Assembly (NCBI GenBank): GCA_949300385.1
Contig: CASGDZ010000001.1
Span: 1 to 64,000 of the forward strand
DNA from: an uncultured Christensenella sp.
GTDB taxonomy: Bacteria > Bacillota > Clostridia > Christensenellales > UBA1242
Length of the DNA: 64,000 nt
Direction of reading: 5' to 3'
Below, one piece after another: positions 52,218 through 62,100 of this stretch (the stretch's first letter is position 1; each line of letters starts with the position of its first letter). A program made the position numbers and the translations under genes. The notes under the pieces are model-generated. The model had not been told where the DNA came from. It made no database searches and saw nothing but the letters and a program-made list of their open reading frames with translations.

Positions 52218-52907
52218 TTATTCAAAACATTCTTCTAGTGACATATATGCTGGTTTTGTTTTTTTGTTAATTCTTGAAAAATAATCAAGTGCAATCATTA
52301 ATGAATAAACTAATTTTTTGTCATTTTGTTCGCTCGCTAAATATAGAGAGTTGAGTAACATTGTAAATTCTTCTTTTTCATTCATCTTTAATTTATAATT
52401 GTCTATGTTTCTCGCAATTAACTTAACAGTTGTCATAATCTTATTGTAGTAATTTTTCTGATAATCATCTGTTTCAACAATTATGTGTCGTTTTGAATAT
52501 ATAGAATTTATGGCTTGTTTAAATGGTATTATTATTGCATTAGCAAAATTATAAAATTCTTTACCCGGCAAGTCACTATCAACTTTGTAAAATTGAGATA
52601 TAAAATCGTAAAAATTGATATCTTTATTATCTAATTTATAGAGCAGAGAGAAGGCAAACGCAATAATTTCCTTTTCATTTGTTGGAACATCTAAAACATA
52701 ACCATTGCCCTTTGAGTGAATGGAATGAGTAAACTTGTCATTAAAATCGTATGATTCTAAGCATGAAGACACTATATCTTTTAATTTTTCATCTTCAGCA
52801 ATTATTCTTAGTATAGAAGCAATCTTTATATCCGCTAAAATATATTTGCCTGATATGAACTCGTCACATGCGTTATTAAAAGGAATTAATTCTGCAATTT
52901 GTGCCAT
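52218..52907 (-). CDS. Hypothetical protein (229 aa)
   Basis: A 229-residue, mostly helical acidic protein, start ATG 52907 behind TGAGGAG. No transmembrane segment, signal peptide or catalytic motif is apparent. The Lys/Asn/Tyr-rich composition resembles the other unassigned genes of the window (14900, 27272). No family is recognised, and it diverges from the DUF4364 gene at 53051. Confidence 0.58.
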   Translation of the reverse strand: MAQIAELIPFNNACDEFISGKYILADIKIASILRIIAEDEKLKDIVSSCLESYDFNDKFTHSIHSKGNGYVLDVPTNEKEIIAFAFSLLYKLDNKDINFYDFISQFYKVDSDLPGKEFYNFANAIIIPFKQAINSIYSKRHIIVETDDYQKNYYNKIMTTVKLIARNIDNYKLKMNEKEEFTMLLNSLYLASEQNDKKLVYSLMIALDYFSRINKKTKPAYMSLEECFE

Positions 52908-53050
52908 AAATACTCCTCATATTAAAAAAAATATACTAAAAATATTATATCAAATAAAAATTTTATTCGCAAGTCTTTTTATACCTTTTAAAAAACTTGT
53001 AATTTTGTCGAAATTGATATATAATTATACGGAGTAAGAGGGAAAGATTT

Positions 53051-53587
53051 ATGGATTTTGTACCGGATAACACTATTAACAAGTTAATTCTTTTGTATGT
53101 ATTGGATAAGATGGAAATACCATTGACGGAAAATTCAATTTTGGAAATATGTTCAAGTCAAAATAATTGGGTCAACTGGATGGATTGTAAGGATTTGTTA
53201 TCTCAATTGCTTTCATCAAAATTTGTTTATAAGCCAAACACAGACAACAATGAAAATCGTTACAATATAACGGTTGCTGGGAGAGAGTGCTTAAGTCAAT
53301 TTTATACCCGCATTCCTGCAAGTTTGCGTGAGCAAATAGCGACTTTTGCGCAAGATAACAAAATGCAATTTAAGCGAAATCAAGAATATGTAGCCAAATC
53401 GTACAAAAATGAAGATGGCAGTTATACGGTTGAATTAAATATACTTGAACCACTTACAACAGAATCTATATTTTCGTTATCCATAAAATCAGACACACGC
53501 CATAATGCAACAATAGCATGTAAAAGGTGGAGAGAGCTTGCAGCAAATATATATGAATATGTTTATAGCAAAATCATTGATAATTAG
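53051..53587 (+). CDS. DUF4364 family protein
   Basis: A 178-residue DUF4364 protein typical of Clostridia: it starts with an N-terminal winged-helix-like region (NKLILLYVLDKMEIPLTENSI, then WVNWMDCKDLLSQLLSSKFV), followed by YNITVAGRECLSQFYTRIPASLREQI and a C-terminal beta-rich part. It is probably DNA-binding; function is unknown. GAGGGAAAG precedes the ATG. Confidence 0.85.
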   Translation: MDFVPDNTINKLILLYVLDKMEIPLTENSILEICSSQNNWVNWMDCKDLLSQLLSSKFVYKPNTDNNENRYNITVAGRECLSQFYTRIPASLREQIATFAQDNKMQFKRNQEYVAKSYKNEDGSYTVELNILEPLTTESIFSLSIKSDTRHNATIACKRWRELAANIYEYVYSKIIDN

Positions 53588-53676
53588 ATTAAAATTTTAA
53601 TATACTAAATCTTATGATACAATATAAATAATAAATAAATGAATATAAATATATTTGAAACTAATTAAATAAACAT

Positions 53677-53710
53677 AAAAGGAACTTTACAGATAGTAAA
53701 GTTCCTTTTT
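53677..53710 (+). terminator. Terminator after the DUF4364 gene
   Basis: AAGGAACTTTAC-agata-GTAAAGTTCCTT followed by T residues, a 12-bp stem. Confidence 0.8.
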
Positions 53711-53746
53711 TATAACTTTTATTAGATATATATAATAAAAGTATTT

Positions 53747-54295
53747 TTAATATATACTATTAAATTCTTGAACTGATTTTACTGTATTTATTTCATTGCT
53801 GATGTGATATACGCAATTAAAACCAGTAAGCGATATTACAAATAAAATCGGTAAATAATATGATACATTAGAGTAGTATATTATTTCTAAAACGAACATA
53901 GTGATTCCACACGACAAAACAGCAATCATCGCGATAACTATAATAAAGTTTATGATATAATAAAGCTTAGCAAAACTATTTTTTTCAATACCGAATACGG
54001 GGGTCAATGGTCGGATTGCTTTTCCTCTTTGTCTAATTTGATTAAGAATTTTTACATCTCTAACCGCAAACAATAGTGAGATTAGTCCCATTATTAAACT
54101 AAATACCATTACAAAGATTGTTGAACCAATTGTTAGAGCGGTAATCTCTTGCTCATTTGCGAACATGAAGAAACACATAATCGTCTGCCAAAAAAATACA
54201 ATAAAGAAGAGTACAGAGAATAAGACTCTAACGGAAGTATCTTTCCTTAAAGTAGGCACATCTTTGTAATGATATTCAAATTTTTTAGTTAGCAT
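53747..54295 (-). CDS. Hypothetical membrane protein with four spans
   Basis: A 182-residue protein with four hydrophobic segments (about 26-48, 55-78, 113-135 and 138-157) and short loops. Between spans two and three is a cytoplasmic segment (RDVKILNQIRQRGKAIRPLTPVFGI). I do not recognise the family. It is on the minus strand, 69 bp after ylbJ, and may share its transcript. Confidence 0.6.
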   Translation of the reverse strand: MLTKKFEYHYKDVPTLRKDTSVRVLFSVLFFIVFFWQTIMCFFMFANEQEITALTIGSTIFVMVFSLIMGLISLLFAVRDVKILNQIRQRGKAIRPLTPVFGIEKNSFAKLYYIINFIIVIAMIAVLSCGITMFVLEIIYYSNVSYYLPILFVISLTGFNCVYHISNEINTVKSVQEFNSIY

Positions 54296-54364
54296 AAATT
54301 ACCTCGTTAATATTTTACCTAATAGTCTAGCAAAAAGTCAAATATTTTAGTGAAAATAATAAAT

Positions 54365-55357
54365 TTATAAAAATAATGAACTCAATATTATAGCAATTAT
54401 TAAAGTAAGTATAGATTGCGTAAACTTTTGTTTAAACATGTTTTTTATGGGCAGATTAAGTTTATTTAAAAACGATATTGATTGCATCATTACGCTTATT
54501 CCACCAAAAGAGATTAGTGCACTTGATATAATTGTCATAATTTGAATTGAGCAATTTGTATGTGATAATTCTAAAATACCCCTTGTCATTTCAAAACAAC
54601 CTATTATAGTTGATTGCACAATATCATGACTATTATTCAAATTAAATACCCAACATATAGTATTAGTTACAAATTCAAATATTTTAATATTTTTTAGTAT
54701 GTCAATAAGTAGAAAACTAAGTACAATATATGCCCCAACCATAAGTATTGAGATAAGAGAATCATACACAGAATCGGATAAGATATTAGTATTTTTTCTT
54801 TCAACAAATTTTGGAGTATATATGTTATTATTTGATTTTCCTCTATATAAAAGACCATTTAATAGACTACCAATGATATTTGAGATTAGTATAATAATCC
54901 CAGCGAAATAATTTTTTAGGAAAGCAACTCCAACTGTTCCAACAATAAACATCGGTCCGCTTACTGAACAAAACGAAAGCATTCTATTCGCGTCCGTTCT
55001 ATCTATTGCGTCTGTATCAAATAAAGTGCAAATCAATTTCGCACCCATTGGATATCCAGACAATATGGATAAAAAATAGATAAAGAAACTCGGCGATGGG
55101 GTATGATATGCTTTACTAAAAAACTTGTCCATACGATTAGGTTTTAGACTAATTAAATTCACAATCAATCTAGTGAAGATAAAGAAAGGGAACATGACAG
55201 GTAAGACATTAAGCACCCAAACGGATATAGCGTTCAAACATGATGACGCATAAAAGCTGGGATTAGTTATAAATATTACACAAATTGATAATAATAAAAA
55301 AATAGTTATAATGCGACTAAGACTTGTTTTTTTATTTGCTTTATTGCGATTAATCAT
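54365..55357 (-). CDS. ylbJ: YlbJ-like sporulation integral membrane protein
   Basis: A 330-residue membrane protein with about eight spans and the nucleoside-recognition/gate-like motifs of YlbJ: VLPVMFPFFIFTRLIV, LSGYPMGAKL and FCSVSGPMFIVGTVG. In Bacillus, ylbJ lies near ylbK (patatin-like) and rpmF; here a patatin-like gene diverges from it and rpmF is 4 kb away. With SigK it supports a sporulating ancestry. Confidence 0.82.
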   Translation of the reverse strand: MINRNKANKKTSLSRIITIFLLLSICVIFITNPSFYASSCLNAISVWVLNVLPVMFPFFIFTRLIVNLISLKPNRMDKFFSKAYHTPSPSFFIYFLSILSGYPMGAKLICTLFDTDAIDRTDANRMLSFCSVSGPMFIVGTVGVAFLKNYFAGIIILISNIIGSLLNGLLYRGKSNNNIYTPKFVERKNTNILSDSVYDSLISILMVGAYIVLSFLLIDILKNIKIFEFVTNTICWVFNLNNSHDIVQSTIIGCFEMTRGILELSHTNCSIQIMTIISSALISFGGISVMMQSISFLNKLNLPIKNMFKQKFTQSILTLIIAIILSSLFL

Positions 55358-55387
55358 ATATAATTATATTAAATATTGAGGGTTATT

Positions 55388-56218
55388 ATGAGGAATAAAA
55401 AATTTGTATTAGTTTTAGGTGGAGGTGCATCTAAGGGCTATGCGCATATTGGCGTTCTTCGTGTTTTAGAGTCACAAGGAATAATTCCTGACCTTATTGT
55501 TGGGACATCAATGGGTGCGCTTGTCGGTGGTTTGTATGCAGTAGGCAAGACTGTAGATGAATTGGAAAAATTGGCGCTAAATTTTAATTATTTAGGAACT
55601 TTTAGTCTTATCAATATGATTTTTAAAGACAACATATTAGACACTAGTCGAGTAAAAAAGATTATCAAACGCGAAGTAGGTGAAAAGACTTTCGAAGAGA
55701 CTAAAATTAAATTTATAGCAGTTGCTACTGAAATTGATACTGGTAAAGAAAAACATTTTGATAGTGGGCCGTTGATTGATGGTATAACAGCGAGCATATC
55801 AGTACCTGGACTATTTGCGCGTGTCAAAATAGGCGAACACTATTATGTAGACGGCGGATTATTAAACAACTTGCCTGAAGATGTTGCGCGCGAGATAATG
55901 CCAGATGCGGTTATTGTATCATTAGATCCAATAGGCGAGTACACTAAACAACTTGACCGCTCACGAAACAAGACAATGCAATCGCTAATTAATTCAATCA
56001 CGCTTATGACGCAAAAAATTGTTGAAGCTAAACCTGTTAATGCTGATTTAAGAATATTGTTAACACAACCGCATGTCAGTCAAACGGACTTTACGAAGCA
56101 AACGGCAATCAAATCAATTAAGCGAGGAGAAAGAGTTGCAAAAACATATTTGCCACAAATAAAAAAATTACTGAGGATAAAAGATGAAAATAATAAAAGA
56201 ACTAAAAAGACGGGCTAA
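55388..56218 (+). CDS. Patatin-like phospholipase family protein (RssA/YlbK-like)
   Basis: A 276-residue patatin-domain protein. The oxyanion loop is GGGASKGYAHIG, the nucleophile elbow is GTSMG and the catalytic Asp motif is DGG (YYVDGGLLNNLPED). I chose ATG 55388, after GAGGG, instead of a TTG four codons upstream. The substrate (phospholipid or other acyl ester) is unknown. The end overlaps the pta start by 35 bases, so the two are probably cotranscribed. Confidence 0.87.
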   Translation: MRNKKFVLVLGGGASKGYAHIGVLRVLESQGIIPDLIVGTSMGALVGGLYAVGKTVDELEKLALNFNYLGTFSLINMIFKDNILDTSRVKKIIKREVGEKTFEETKIKFIAVATEIDTGKEKHFDSGPLIDGITASISVPGLFARVKIGEHYYVDGGLLNNLPEDVAREIMPDAVIVSLDPIGEYTKQLDRSRNKTMQSLINSITLMTQKIVEAKPVNADLRILLTQPHVSQTDFTKQTAIKSIKRGERVAKTYLPQIKKLLRIKDENNKRTKKTG

Positions 56219-57149
56219 GGCAATAGATTCAACCATCATATTACCCGAAGCGAATTTGGACGCGCGAGTGATGAATGCTTGTGAGATAATAGTTAAGAGA
56301 AAATTATCTAAAATTATTGTTTTTGGTAAGTATAGCGACTTTCCTAGTTTACTCAAAAATAGCGATTTATGCACAATTATTGATATTGAAAAATATAAAG
56401 ACATAAATACACTGGCAAAAAGGTTATATCAATTAAGAAAACATAAAGGAATGACTTTAGAACAAGCGCAAGAATTGATAAAAGAGCCAGCATATTTAGC
56501 ATGTATGATGTTAAAATATAATTTAGCAGACGGAATGGTAGCAGGGGCAAAATGGACTACTGCAAACACCCTAAGACCGGCATTGCAAATTATAAAAACT
56601 AAACCTAATAAGTCCGTAGTAACAGGCATTATGCTTATGTTAAAGCAAAGCAAGGAACCAAGAGTATTTGCAGATATTTCATTAAATGAAAATCCAACGA
56701 GTGAAGAGCTCAGTGAAATAGCAATTTCTAGTGCAGAGTTTATGCAAAATGTTGTAGGTATAGAGCCAAAAGTGGCGATGCTTAGTTATTCTACGCATGG
56801 AAGTGCAAAGAGCGATATGGTCGCTAAAGTACAAAATGCTACAAATTTAGCAAAACTTTCAAAATTTAATGTAGACGGAGAAATGCAGGCAGATAGTGCA
56901 TTGAATCCCGCCACCGCAAAGAAGAAGGGAATAACGAGCGTTGTAGGTGGTCATGCAAATGTGCTAGTGTTCCCAGATTTAAATGCTGGCAATATAGGTT
57001 ATAAACTTGTATCGTATTTTGGAGAATATCGCGCTATTGGTCCTATTATGCTGAACTTTAATAAACCAGTTAACGACCTAAGTCGTGGCTGTACAGTAGA
57101 TGAAATAATAGATACTGTCTGCATAACCAAGATATTATCAAAAATATAG
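56184..57149 (+). CDS. pta: Phosphate acetyltransferase
   Basis: A 321-residue Pta: STIILPEANLDARVMNAC at the N-terminus, AKWTTANTLRPALQIIKT, SYSTHGSAKSDMV, DGEMQADSALNP and FPDLNAGNIGYKL are conserved. It exchanges acetyl between CoA and phosphate, and with AckA it makes ATP from acetyl-CoA or from phosphoketolase product. The start lies inside the patatin-like gene. A butyryl specificity cannot be excluded, but Pta is the better match. Confidence 0.93.
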   Translation: MKIIKELKRRAKAIDSTIILPEANLDARVMNACEIIVKRKLSKIIVFGKYSDFPSLLKNSDLCTIIDIEKYKDINTLAKRLYQLRKHKGMTLEQAQELIKEPAYLACMMLKYNLADGMVAGAKWTTANTLRPALQIIKTKPNKSVVTGIMLMLKQSKEPRVFADISLNENPTSEELSEIAISSAEFMQNVVGIEPKVAMLSYSTHGSAKSDMVAKVQNATNLAKLSKFNVDGEMQADSALNPATAKKKGITSVVGGHANVLVFPDLNAGNIGYKLVSYFGEYRAIGPIMLNFNKPVNDLSRGCTVDEIIDTVCITKILSKI

Positions 57150-57403
57150 AATATAGAAGGATAATATATTTAATATATCGAAAATATAAAAAGTATATAA
57201 AAGTGATAATATAAAATATAAAGTTAAAAGTATATTATATTATTTCTATTATTATAAATATTGACGATAGACAAAAATCTTTACAATCAAATCAATTATA
57301 AATTTAGCAAAACTAATACAATATAATTAAATTATATTTAAAATTGTTTTGCTTTTTTATTTAAATATCGTATAATATTCATTATAAATTTATAGGAGAA
57401 AAT

Positions 57404-58588
57404 ATGAAAGTTTTAGTAATTAATTCAGGCAGTAGTTCATTAAAAGCACAATTAATGGAAACAGATAATGGCAAAGTTTTAGCAAAAGCGTATTGCCAGC
57501 GAATAGGTTTAGACAAGTCTTTTATGGAATATAAGACAAGTGAAAAACATGTTATCGAACATGATATGCCTAGCCATAAACAGGCCTTCCAACTTGTATT
57601 AGACACATTGACAGATAAAAAAATCGGTGTCATTTCTTCACTCGATGAGATTAAAGCCATAGGACATAGAATGGTGAACTTCGGTGAGAAATATAATAAG
57701 TCTATTGTTGTTACAAAGGAAGTTTACGAAGATTTAAAAAATTATATTCATTTTGCACCATTGCACAATCCGGCTGCACTTTTGGGTATCGGAATTTGTA
57801 TGGAAATTATGCCAAAGATTAAAAATGTGGCAGTTTTTGACACGGCATTCCATTCTACAATGCCAGAAAAAGCATACATGTATGCAATACCTTATGAATT
57901 TTATGAGAAAAACAAAATCCGTAGATATGGTGCGCATGGTACAAGTCATAGATATATCGCTTTAAAGTGTGCTGAACTATTTGGCGATTTAAAAGGCAAG
58001 AAAATCATTTCATGCCATATTGGTAGCGGAAGCAGTGTATGTGCCATTAAAGACGGAAAATGTATAGACACATCTATGGGATATACGCCACTAGCAGGTC
58101 TTGTTATGGGTACACGCTCAGGAGATATTGACCCTAGCGTATTAAAAGACATTATGGAAATAAAAAATATTGACATAAGTCAAGCAATTGACCTTTTGAA
58201 CAAACAAAGTGGTCTTGCTGGAATTACTGGCGGATTGAGTGATTTAAGAGATATAGATGAAAATCTTGATAAGCCGAGAGTAAAACTTGCTTTTGATATG
58301 TTAGTCTATTCTATTAAAAAATACATCGGATCATATGCCGCTGCAATGAATGGAGTTGATTATATCATATTTACGGCAGGAGTGGGCGAGAACGACGCTT
58401 TAGTAAGAGAAGCAGTATGTAAAGACATGGAATATTTAGGTATTGACTTTGATACAGAATTAAATATGAATGCACCTAGAGGAACTATACAAGAATTTAC
58501 GAAAAAAGATAGTAAAACAAAAGTTTATCGTATTCCAACGGACGAAGAATATATGATAGCAATGGATACTGCTAGTTTGATTAAATAA
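57404..58588 (+). CDS. ackA: Acetate kinase
   Basis: A 394-residue ASKHA-fold kinase that makes acetate and ATP from acetyl-phosphate and ADP. The phosphate-1 motif is VINSGSSSLKAQLM; FDTAFHSTMP, GAHGTSHRYI and CHIGSGSSVCAIKDGK follow, and FTAGVGEND closes the active site. TAGGAG precedes the ATG. The 254 bp gap after pta has no clear terminator, so pta and ackA may still share a transcript. Confidence 0.97.
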   Translation: MKVLVINSGSSSLKAQLMETDNGKVLAKAYCQRIGLDKSFMEYKTSEKHVIEHDMPSHKQAFQLVLDTLTDKKIGVISSLDEIKAIGHRMVNFGEKYNKSIVVTKEVYEDLKNYIHFAPLHNPAALLGIGICMEIMPKIKNVAVFDTAFHSTMPEKAYMYAIPYEFYEKNKIRRYGAHGTSHRYIALKCAELFGDLKGKKIISCHIGSGSSVCAIKDGKCIDTSMGYTPLAGLVMGTRSGDIDPSVLKDIMEIKNIDISQAIDLLNKQSGLAGITGGLSDLRDIDENLDKPRVKLAFDMLVYSIKKYIGSYAAAMNGVDYIIFTAGVGENDALVREAVCKDMEYLGIDFDTELNMNAPRGTIQEFTKKDSKTKVYRIPTDEEYMIAMDTASLIK

Positions 58589-58616
58589 TAAATATAACAA
58601 CATTATTAATTTTAAT

Positions 58617-58655
58617 AAAAAAAGAGAGTTAATGGTTTAATCATGCTCTCTTTTT
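58617..58655. terminator. Bidirectional terminator after ackA
   Basis: AAAAAGAGAG and CTCTCTTTTT form a stem between the convergent ackA and 58663 genes, with A/T tracts on both sides. Confidence 0.65.
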
Positions 58656-58662
58656 AAATCAT

Positions 58663-59043
58663 TTAGATTTCACTTTTTATAAAATTTCGTCTAAATTGAT
58701 TATCTAATGTATACTTTACAGATAAGCAAGATGCTCTTAAATTAAACAATTTATTTAGACATGAATTAATGCTTGATCTATCCTTTAATTCGTTATCGTT
58801 GTCAATAATAGCATAATATATGTCGTTATTTTCTTTTCTAATTCGTTTAACAAGCGAAAGAATAGAACTACATTCTGGGCTTATTACATAGACTGAATCT
58901 TTAGCACGCGACAAAATTCCTTCTGCTTCGTCTCGAATTTCTGAATAAACATCGGACAATTCTTGTTCAACATCGTCTATTTGTATTTTTTCTATTTTTA
59001 CATCTTTATCTTTTGTAATTAATTTTGAAATTAATGTTTTCAT
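58663..59043 (-). CDS. Hypothetical protein (126 aa)
   Basis: A 126-residue, charged and mostly helical protein with a central ESSILSLVKRIRKEN-like segment (residues about 57-73). GTGAGG precedes ATG 59043. No domain is recognised. It lies in the position where many Bacillota have the DUF177 (YceD) gene upstream of rpmF, but it is on the opposite strand and does not resemble DUF177. Confidence 0.55.
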   Translation of the reverse strand: MKTLISKLITKDKDVKIEKIQIDDVEQELSDVYSEIRDEAEGILSRAKDSVYVISPECSSILSLVKRIRKENNDIYYAIIDNDNELKDRSSINSCLNKLFNLRASCLSVKYTLDNQFRRNFIKSEI

Positions 59044-59108
59044 ATTTTACCTCACACGCGTATTCTATCACAAATATCTAATTTGTCAATACAAATTTTA
59101 AAATCTAG

Positions 59109-59137
59109 TTGACAAATAAATTTAATTGTGATAAAAT
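59109..59137 (+). promoter_or_regulatory. Promoter of rpmF
   Basis: TTGACA (59109-59114), 17 bp and TAAAAT (59132-59137), followed by a leader of about 95 nt that ends in GGAGG before ATG 59238. The leader could fold but I see no known riboswitch or ribosomal-protein site. Confidence 0.7.
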
Positions 59138-59237
59138 CTTTTCATATTTTGTCGAGTGTTCGTTTGATTTGGTCAAAAAGACTATTATTTATTACTAAAA
59201 TTAGAATTACGAGCACGAATAATTATGGAGGTATAAA

Positions 59238-59429
59238 ATGGCAGTTCCAAAAGGTAAAGTGTCAAAATCACGCCGTGATAAGCGTCGTGCAAACTGGAAA
59301 GCATCTGTTCCAACATTAGTTGAATGTCCACATTGCCACGAGAAAAAGGTGGCTCACCAAGTATGTAAGAATTGTGGTTATTATGATGGAGCAGAAGTTA
59401 TTTCACAAGAAAAGAAAGAAAATAAATAA
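59238..59429 (+). CDS. rpmF: 50S ribosomal protein L32
   Basis: A 63-residue L32: MAVPKGKVSKSRRDKRRANW is the family N-terminus, and CPHC...CKNCGYY forms a zinc ribbon. GGAGG precedes the ATG. The plsX-rnc genes follow, which is the conserved order of Bacillota. Confidence 0.97.
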   Translation: MAVPKGKVSKSRRDKRRANWKASVPTLVECPHCHEKKVAHQVCKNCGYYDGAEVISQEKKENK

Positions 59430-59441
59430 TTTAATTAAATT

Positions 59442-59467
59442 GGCGAGTTTAACTCGTCTTTTTTTTA
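59442..59467 (+). terminator. Terminator after rpmF
   Basis: GGCGAGTT-T-AACTCGTC followed by eight T. The gap to 59735 is AT-rich; I see nothing else in it. Confidence 0.75.
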
Positions 59468-59735
59468 CCAAATCATAAAACAATCATTTTATTAATAACA
59501 AAATTCGAATAGTTGTTAATATATTTATATATTATAAACATATATAAAATATTACAATTTATATAAACTTATTTAATTGAAATAACATTTACATAATATT
59601 TGTAAATTATATCAAGTCAATCAAAATTAAAAAATTTATTCAATAAACTGCAAAATATTAAATTAAATATATAAATCAATTAATTATGTAAAAATTTTCT
59701 AATTTTGTCTTAAATCTTAAATATGCGAAAATCTT

Positions 59736-59764
59736 TTTACATTTTTTTCCTATTATTGTATAAT
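59736..59764 (+). promoter_or_regulatory. Promoter of plsX
   Basis: TTTACA (59736-59741), 17 bp and TATAAT (59759-59764), then a short leader with GGGAGA before ATG 59793. Confidence 0.65.
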
Positions 59765-59792
59765 ATTATTATAAACTGATAATGGGAGAATT

Positions 59793-60803
59793 ATGATGAA
59801 AATAGTAGTAGATGCTTTTGGTGGGGATTATGCACCTAGCGAAATAGTAGCGGGCACAATAAAAGCACTTCAAGCAAATCAAGATTTAAATATTGTTTTG
59901 GTTGGAGATAAGGATAAAATTACGGAGTTATTGCAACAATTAGTCTTTGTCAGTGATAGATTAGAGATAGTGCACGCACCTGATGTTATCGGCATGGACG
60001 AAGTGCCTACTATCGCGATTAGGACAAAGAAAACTTCAAGTATTGTAGTCGCTTACGATTATTTAAAGCAAAATGACGATGCTGTTGCTCTAGTTAGTGC
60101 GGGCAGTACAGGTGCTACATTGACAGGTGCGGTACTGAAATTGGGTAGAATACCAAACATTAGCAGACCGGCGCTCGCTCCAATTTTACCTACAGTTAAT
60201 GATAGGGGTGTAATGCTTCTAGATTGTGGTGCAAACGCTGATTGTAAATCTGAAAACTTATTAGACTTTGCAATAATGGGTGCTGAGTACATGAAAGCCA
60301 TGGGAGTCAAAAAACCACGAATTGGTTTACTCAATATTGGCACAGAAGAAGAAAAAGGCAACGAAATGGTTAAGCGCGCACATGAGTTAATTAAATCTTC
60401 TAAACTAAATTTTGTTGGAAATATTGAGGCGCGTGATGTATTAAGAGGCAATGTAGATGTTGTTGTATGCGACGGATTTTCAGGAAATGTTTGTTTAAAA
60501 ACTATAGAAGGTACTGCGGAAATTTTGTTTGGGGAATTAAAGGATATTACACATTCTTCTTTAAAAGCAAAATTGGGCGCATTAATGCTTAAGAAAAATC
60601 TATATGGTTTAAAAAAGAAATATGACTATAAAAAAGTTGGTGGAGCGCCACTTCTTGGTGTAAATAAAATTGTTATAAAATGCCATGGAAATAGTAAAGC
60701 AGATAACATCGCTTCATCAATAGAACAAGCATATACTTTGGCTAAAAACAAACTAGTTGAAAAGGTAAAAAAACAAGTAGAGAAAGAAGAGAATGAAAAA
60801 TAA
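59793..60803 (+). CDS. plsX: Phosphate acyltransferase PlsX
   Basis: A 336-residue enzyme that makes acyl-phosphate from acyl-ACP for PlsY. Conserved segments are VVDAFGGDYAPSEIV, SAGSTGATLTGAV, GTEEEKGNEMVK and DGFSGNVCLKTIEGT. GGGAGA precedes a double ATG. Its end overlaps rnc by 11 bases. Together with FakA and PlsY in this window it completes acyl-phosphate use for phosphatidic acid. Confidence 0.96.
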   Translation: MMKIVVDAFGGDYAPSEIVAGTIKALQANQDLNIVLVGDKDKITELLQQLVFVSDRLEIVHAPDVIGMDEVPTIAIRTKKTSSIVVAYDYLKQNDDAVALVSAGSTGATLTGAVLKLGRIPNISRPALAPILPTVNDRGVMLLDCGANADCKSENLLDFAIMGAEYMKAMGVKKPRIGLLNIGTEEEKGNEMVKRAHELIKSSKLNFVGNIEARDVLRGNVDVVVCDGFSGNVCLKTIEGTAEILFGELKDITHSSLKAKLGALMLKKNLYGLKKKYDYKKVGGAPLLGVNKIVIKCHGNSKADNIASSIEQAYTLAKNKLVEKVKKQVEKEENEK

Positions 60804-61449
60804 TTTTATTCAACTTTTTGAAAAATGTGATGATGAATTGAAAGCTTTAGCGTTCACTCATTCTTCATATGCACATGACAAAAACATTATGAGCAATGAG
60901 AGAATAGAGTTTTTAGGCGATAGTGTATTGTCAACTATTGTCAGCGATTATCTATATAAACATGCGAAAGCACCTGAAGGGAAAATGAGTAAGATTAGGG
61001 CGAGTCTAGTCTGTACTGAAAATTTAAGTGAACTTGCAAAATCACTAAAAATAGAAGATAGAATAAAGTTAGGTAAAAGTTTTAAATCGCACGATATATC
61101 AAACGCAATACTTGCAGATACAATTGAAAGTATGATTGGCGTAATGTATTTATCCTTTGGATTATCTTCAATATCTAGTGCAGTATTGGACGCATTAGAT
61201 GTAAAAAACAAACTAAAAGCAGGCTTTAAACCCGCGGACTTTAAAAGTGAACTTCAAGAATTAATACAAGATAAAAAGCAAAAATTAGTTTATACTACAG
61301 AGAAATACGAGACAAAGGGCGGACAAGAAAATTTCCGCGCTACAGTATTTATCAATGGAGAATTTATCGCTTATGGTCAGGGCTCAACAAAACGCGAAGC
61401 AGAGCAAAACGCCGCGCATTTGGCACTTGATAAATTGCAAAATAAATGA
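60793..61449 (+). CDS. rnc: Ribonuclease III
   Basis: A 218-residue RNase III: the catalytic signature ERIEFLGDSVL at about residues 36-46, ADTIESMIGVMYL as the second acidic cluster, then a double-stranded-RNA-binding domain with KREAEQNAAHLAL near the end. The start lies inside plsX (ATGAAAAATAAT), indicating coupling. It processes rRNA precursors and other structured RNA. Confidence 0.97.
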   Translation: MKNNFIQLFEKCDDELKALAFTHSSYAHDKNIMSNERIEFLGDSVLSTIVSDYLYKHAKAPEGKMSKIRASLVCTENLSELAKSLKIEDRIKLGKSFKSHDISNAILADTIESMIGVMYLSFGLSSISSAVLDALDVKNKLKAGFKPADFKSELQELIQDKKQKLVYTTEKYETKGGQENFRATVFINGEFIAYGQGSTKREAEQNAAHLALDKLQNK

Positions 61450-61507
61450 TATAATTATATTTGACAAAACATATAAATTTTTATAACATGAAAAAGGGTA
61501 GGTAATT

Positions 61508-62041
61508 ATGGAAGATAAAGATCTATTTTCACAGATTCTAGATAGTGATGAACAAATCATAAAAACATTTCGTCCGCTCAGAAGTAGAGCATATGTTTCA
61601 ACAATATTTAGTATTTTGTTTATGACAATCATTTTAGTAATATGGTTTGTGGCAGTATTTTATGACACGACGGCTGGTGTGATTGCTTGGATTGTACCTA
61701 TATTTATTGAATTGATATATATTATTTTTTCAATAATTTTTATCGAATTATGGTGCAACAAAACTGTGTATGCCGTTACTAACAAACGCGTTTTAATTAG
61801 GACGGGTTATATTGGAGTAGATTATAAAAGCCTCAATTATGATATGTTAGGGGCAATGACTGTAAATGTTAATTGGATTGATAAATTGACAGGAAAAGAT
61901 ACTGGTACTATCTCATTTGGCAGTATGTCTAGTCCATTAACTTCACAAGGTGTGGCTAAATTTATGTTCCAATATATCAAAGCACCATATGAAATTAATC
62001 GCGAAGTAAAAGCGATAATTGACTCAAATAAGAAAAATTAA
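61508..62041 (+). CDS. PH-domain (bPH2/YdbS-like) membrane protein
   Basis: A 177-residue protein with two membrane spans (about residues 32-56 and 59-81) followed by a bacterial PH-like domain: YAVTNKRVLIRTGYIGVDYKS, then LTGKDTGTISFGSM. The N-terminus has the typical DEQIIKTFRPL start. Function is unknown. AGGTAATT precedes the ATG. Confidence 0.8.
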   Translation: MEDKDLFSQILDSDEQIIKTFRPLRSRAYVSTIFSILFMTIILVIWFVAVFYDTTAGVIAWIVPIFIELIYIIFSIIFIELWCNKTVYAVTNKRVLIRTGYIGVDYKSLNYDMLGAMTVNVNWIDKLTGKDTGTISFGSMSSPLTSQGVAKFMFQYIKAPYEINREVKAIIDSNKKN

Positions 62042-62100
62042 TTTGACATTTTTTACATTTTATTTTATAATATAACTATAATTTAATTGAAGGAGTAAAT

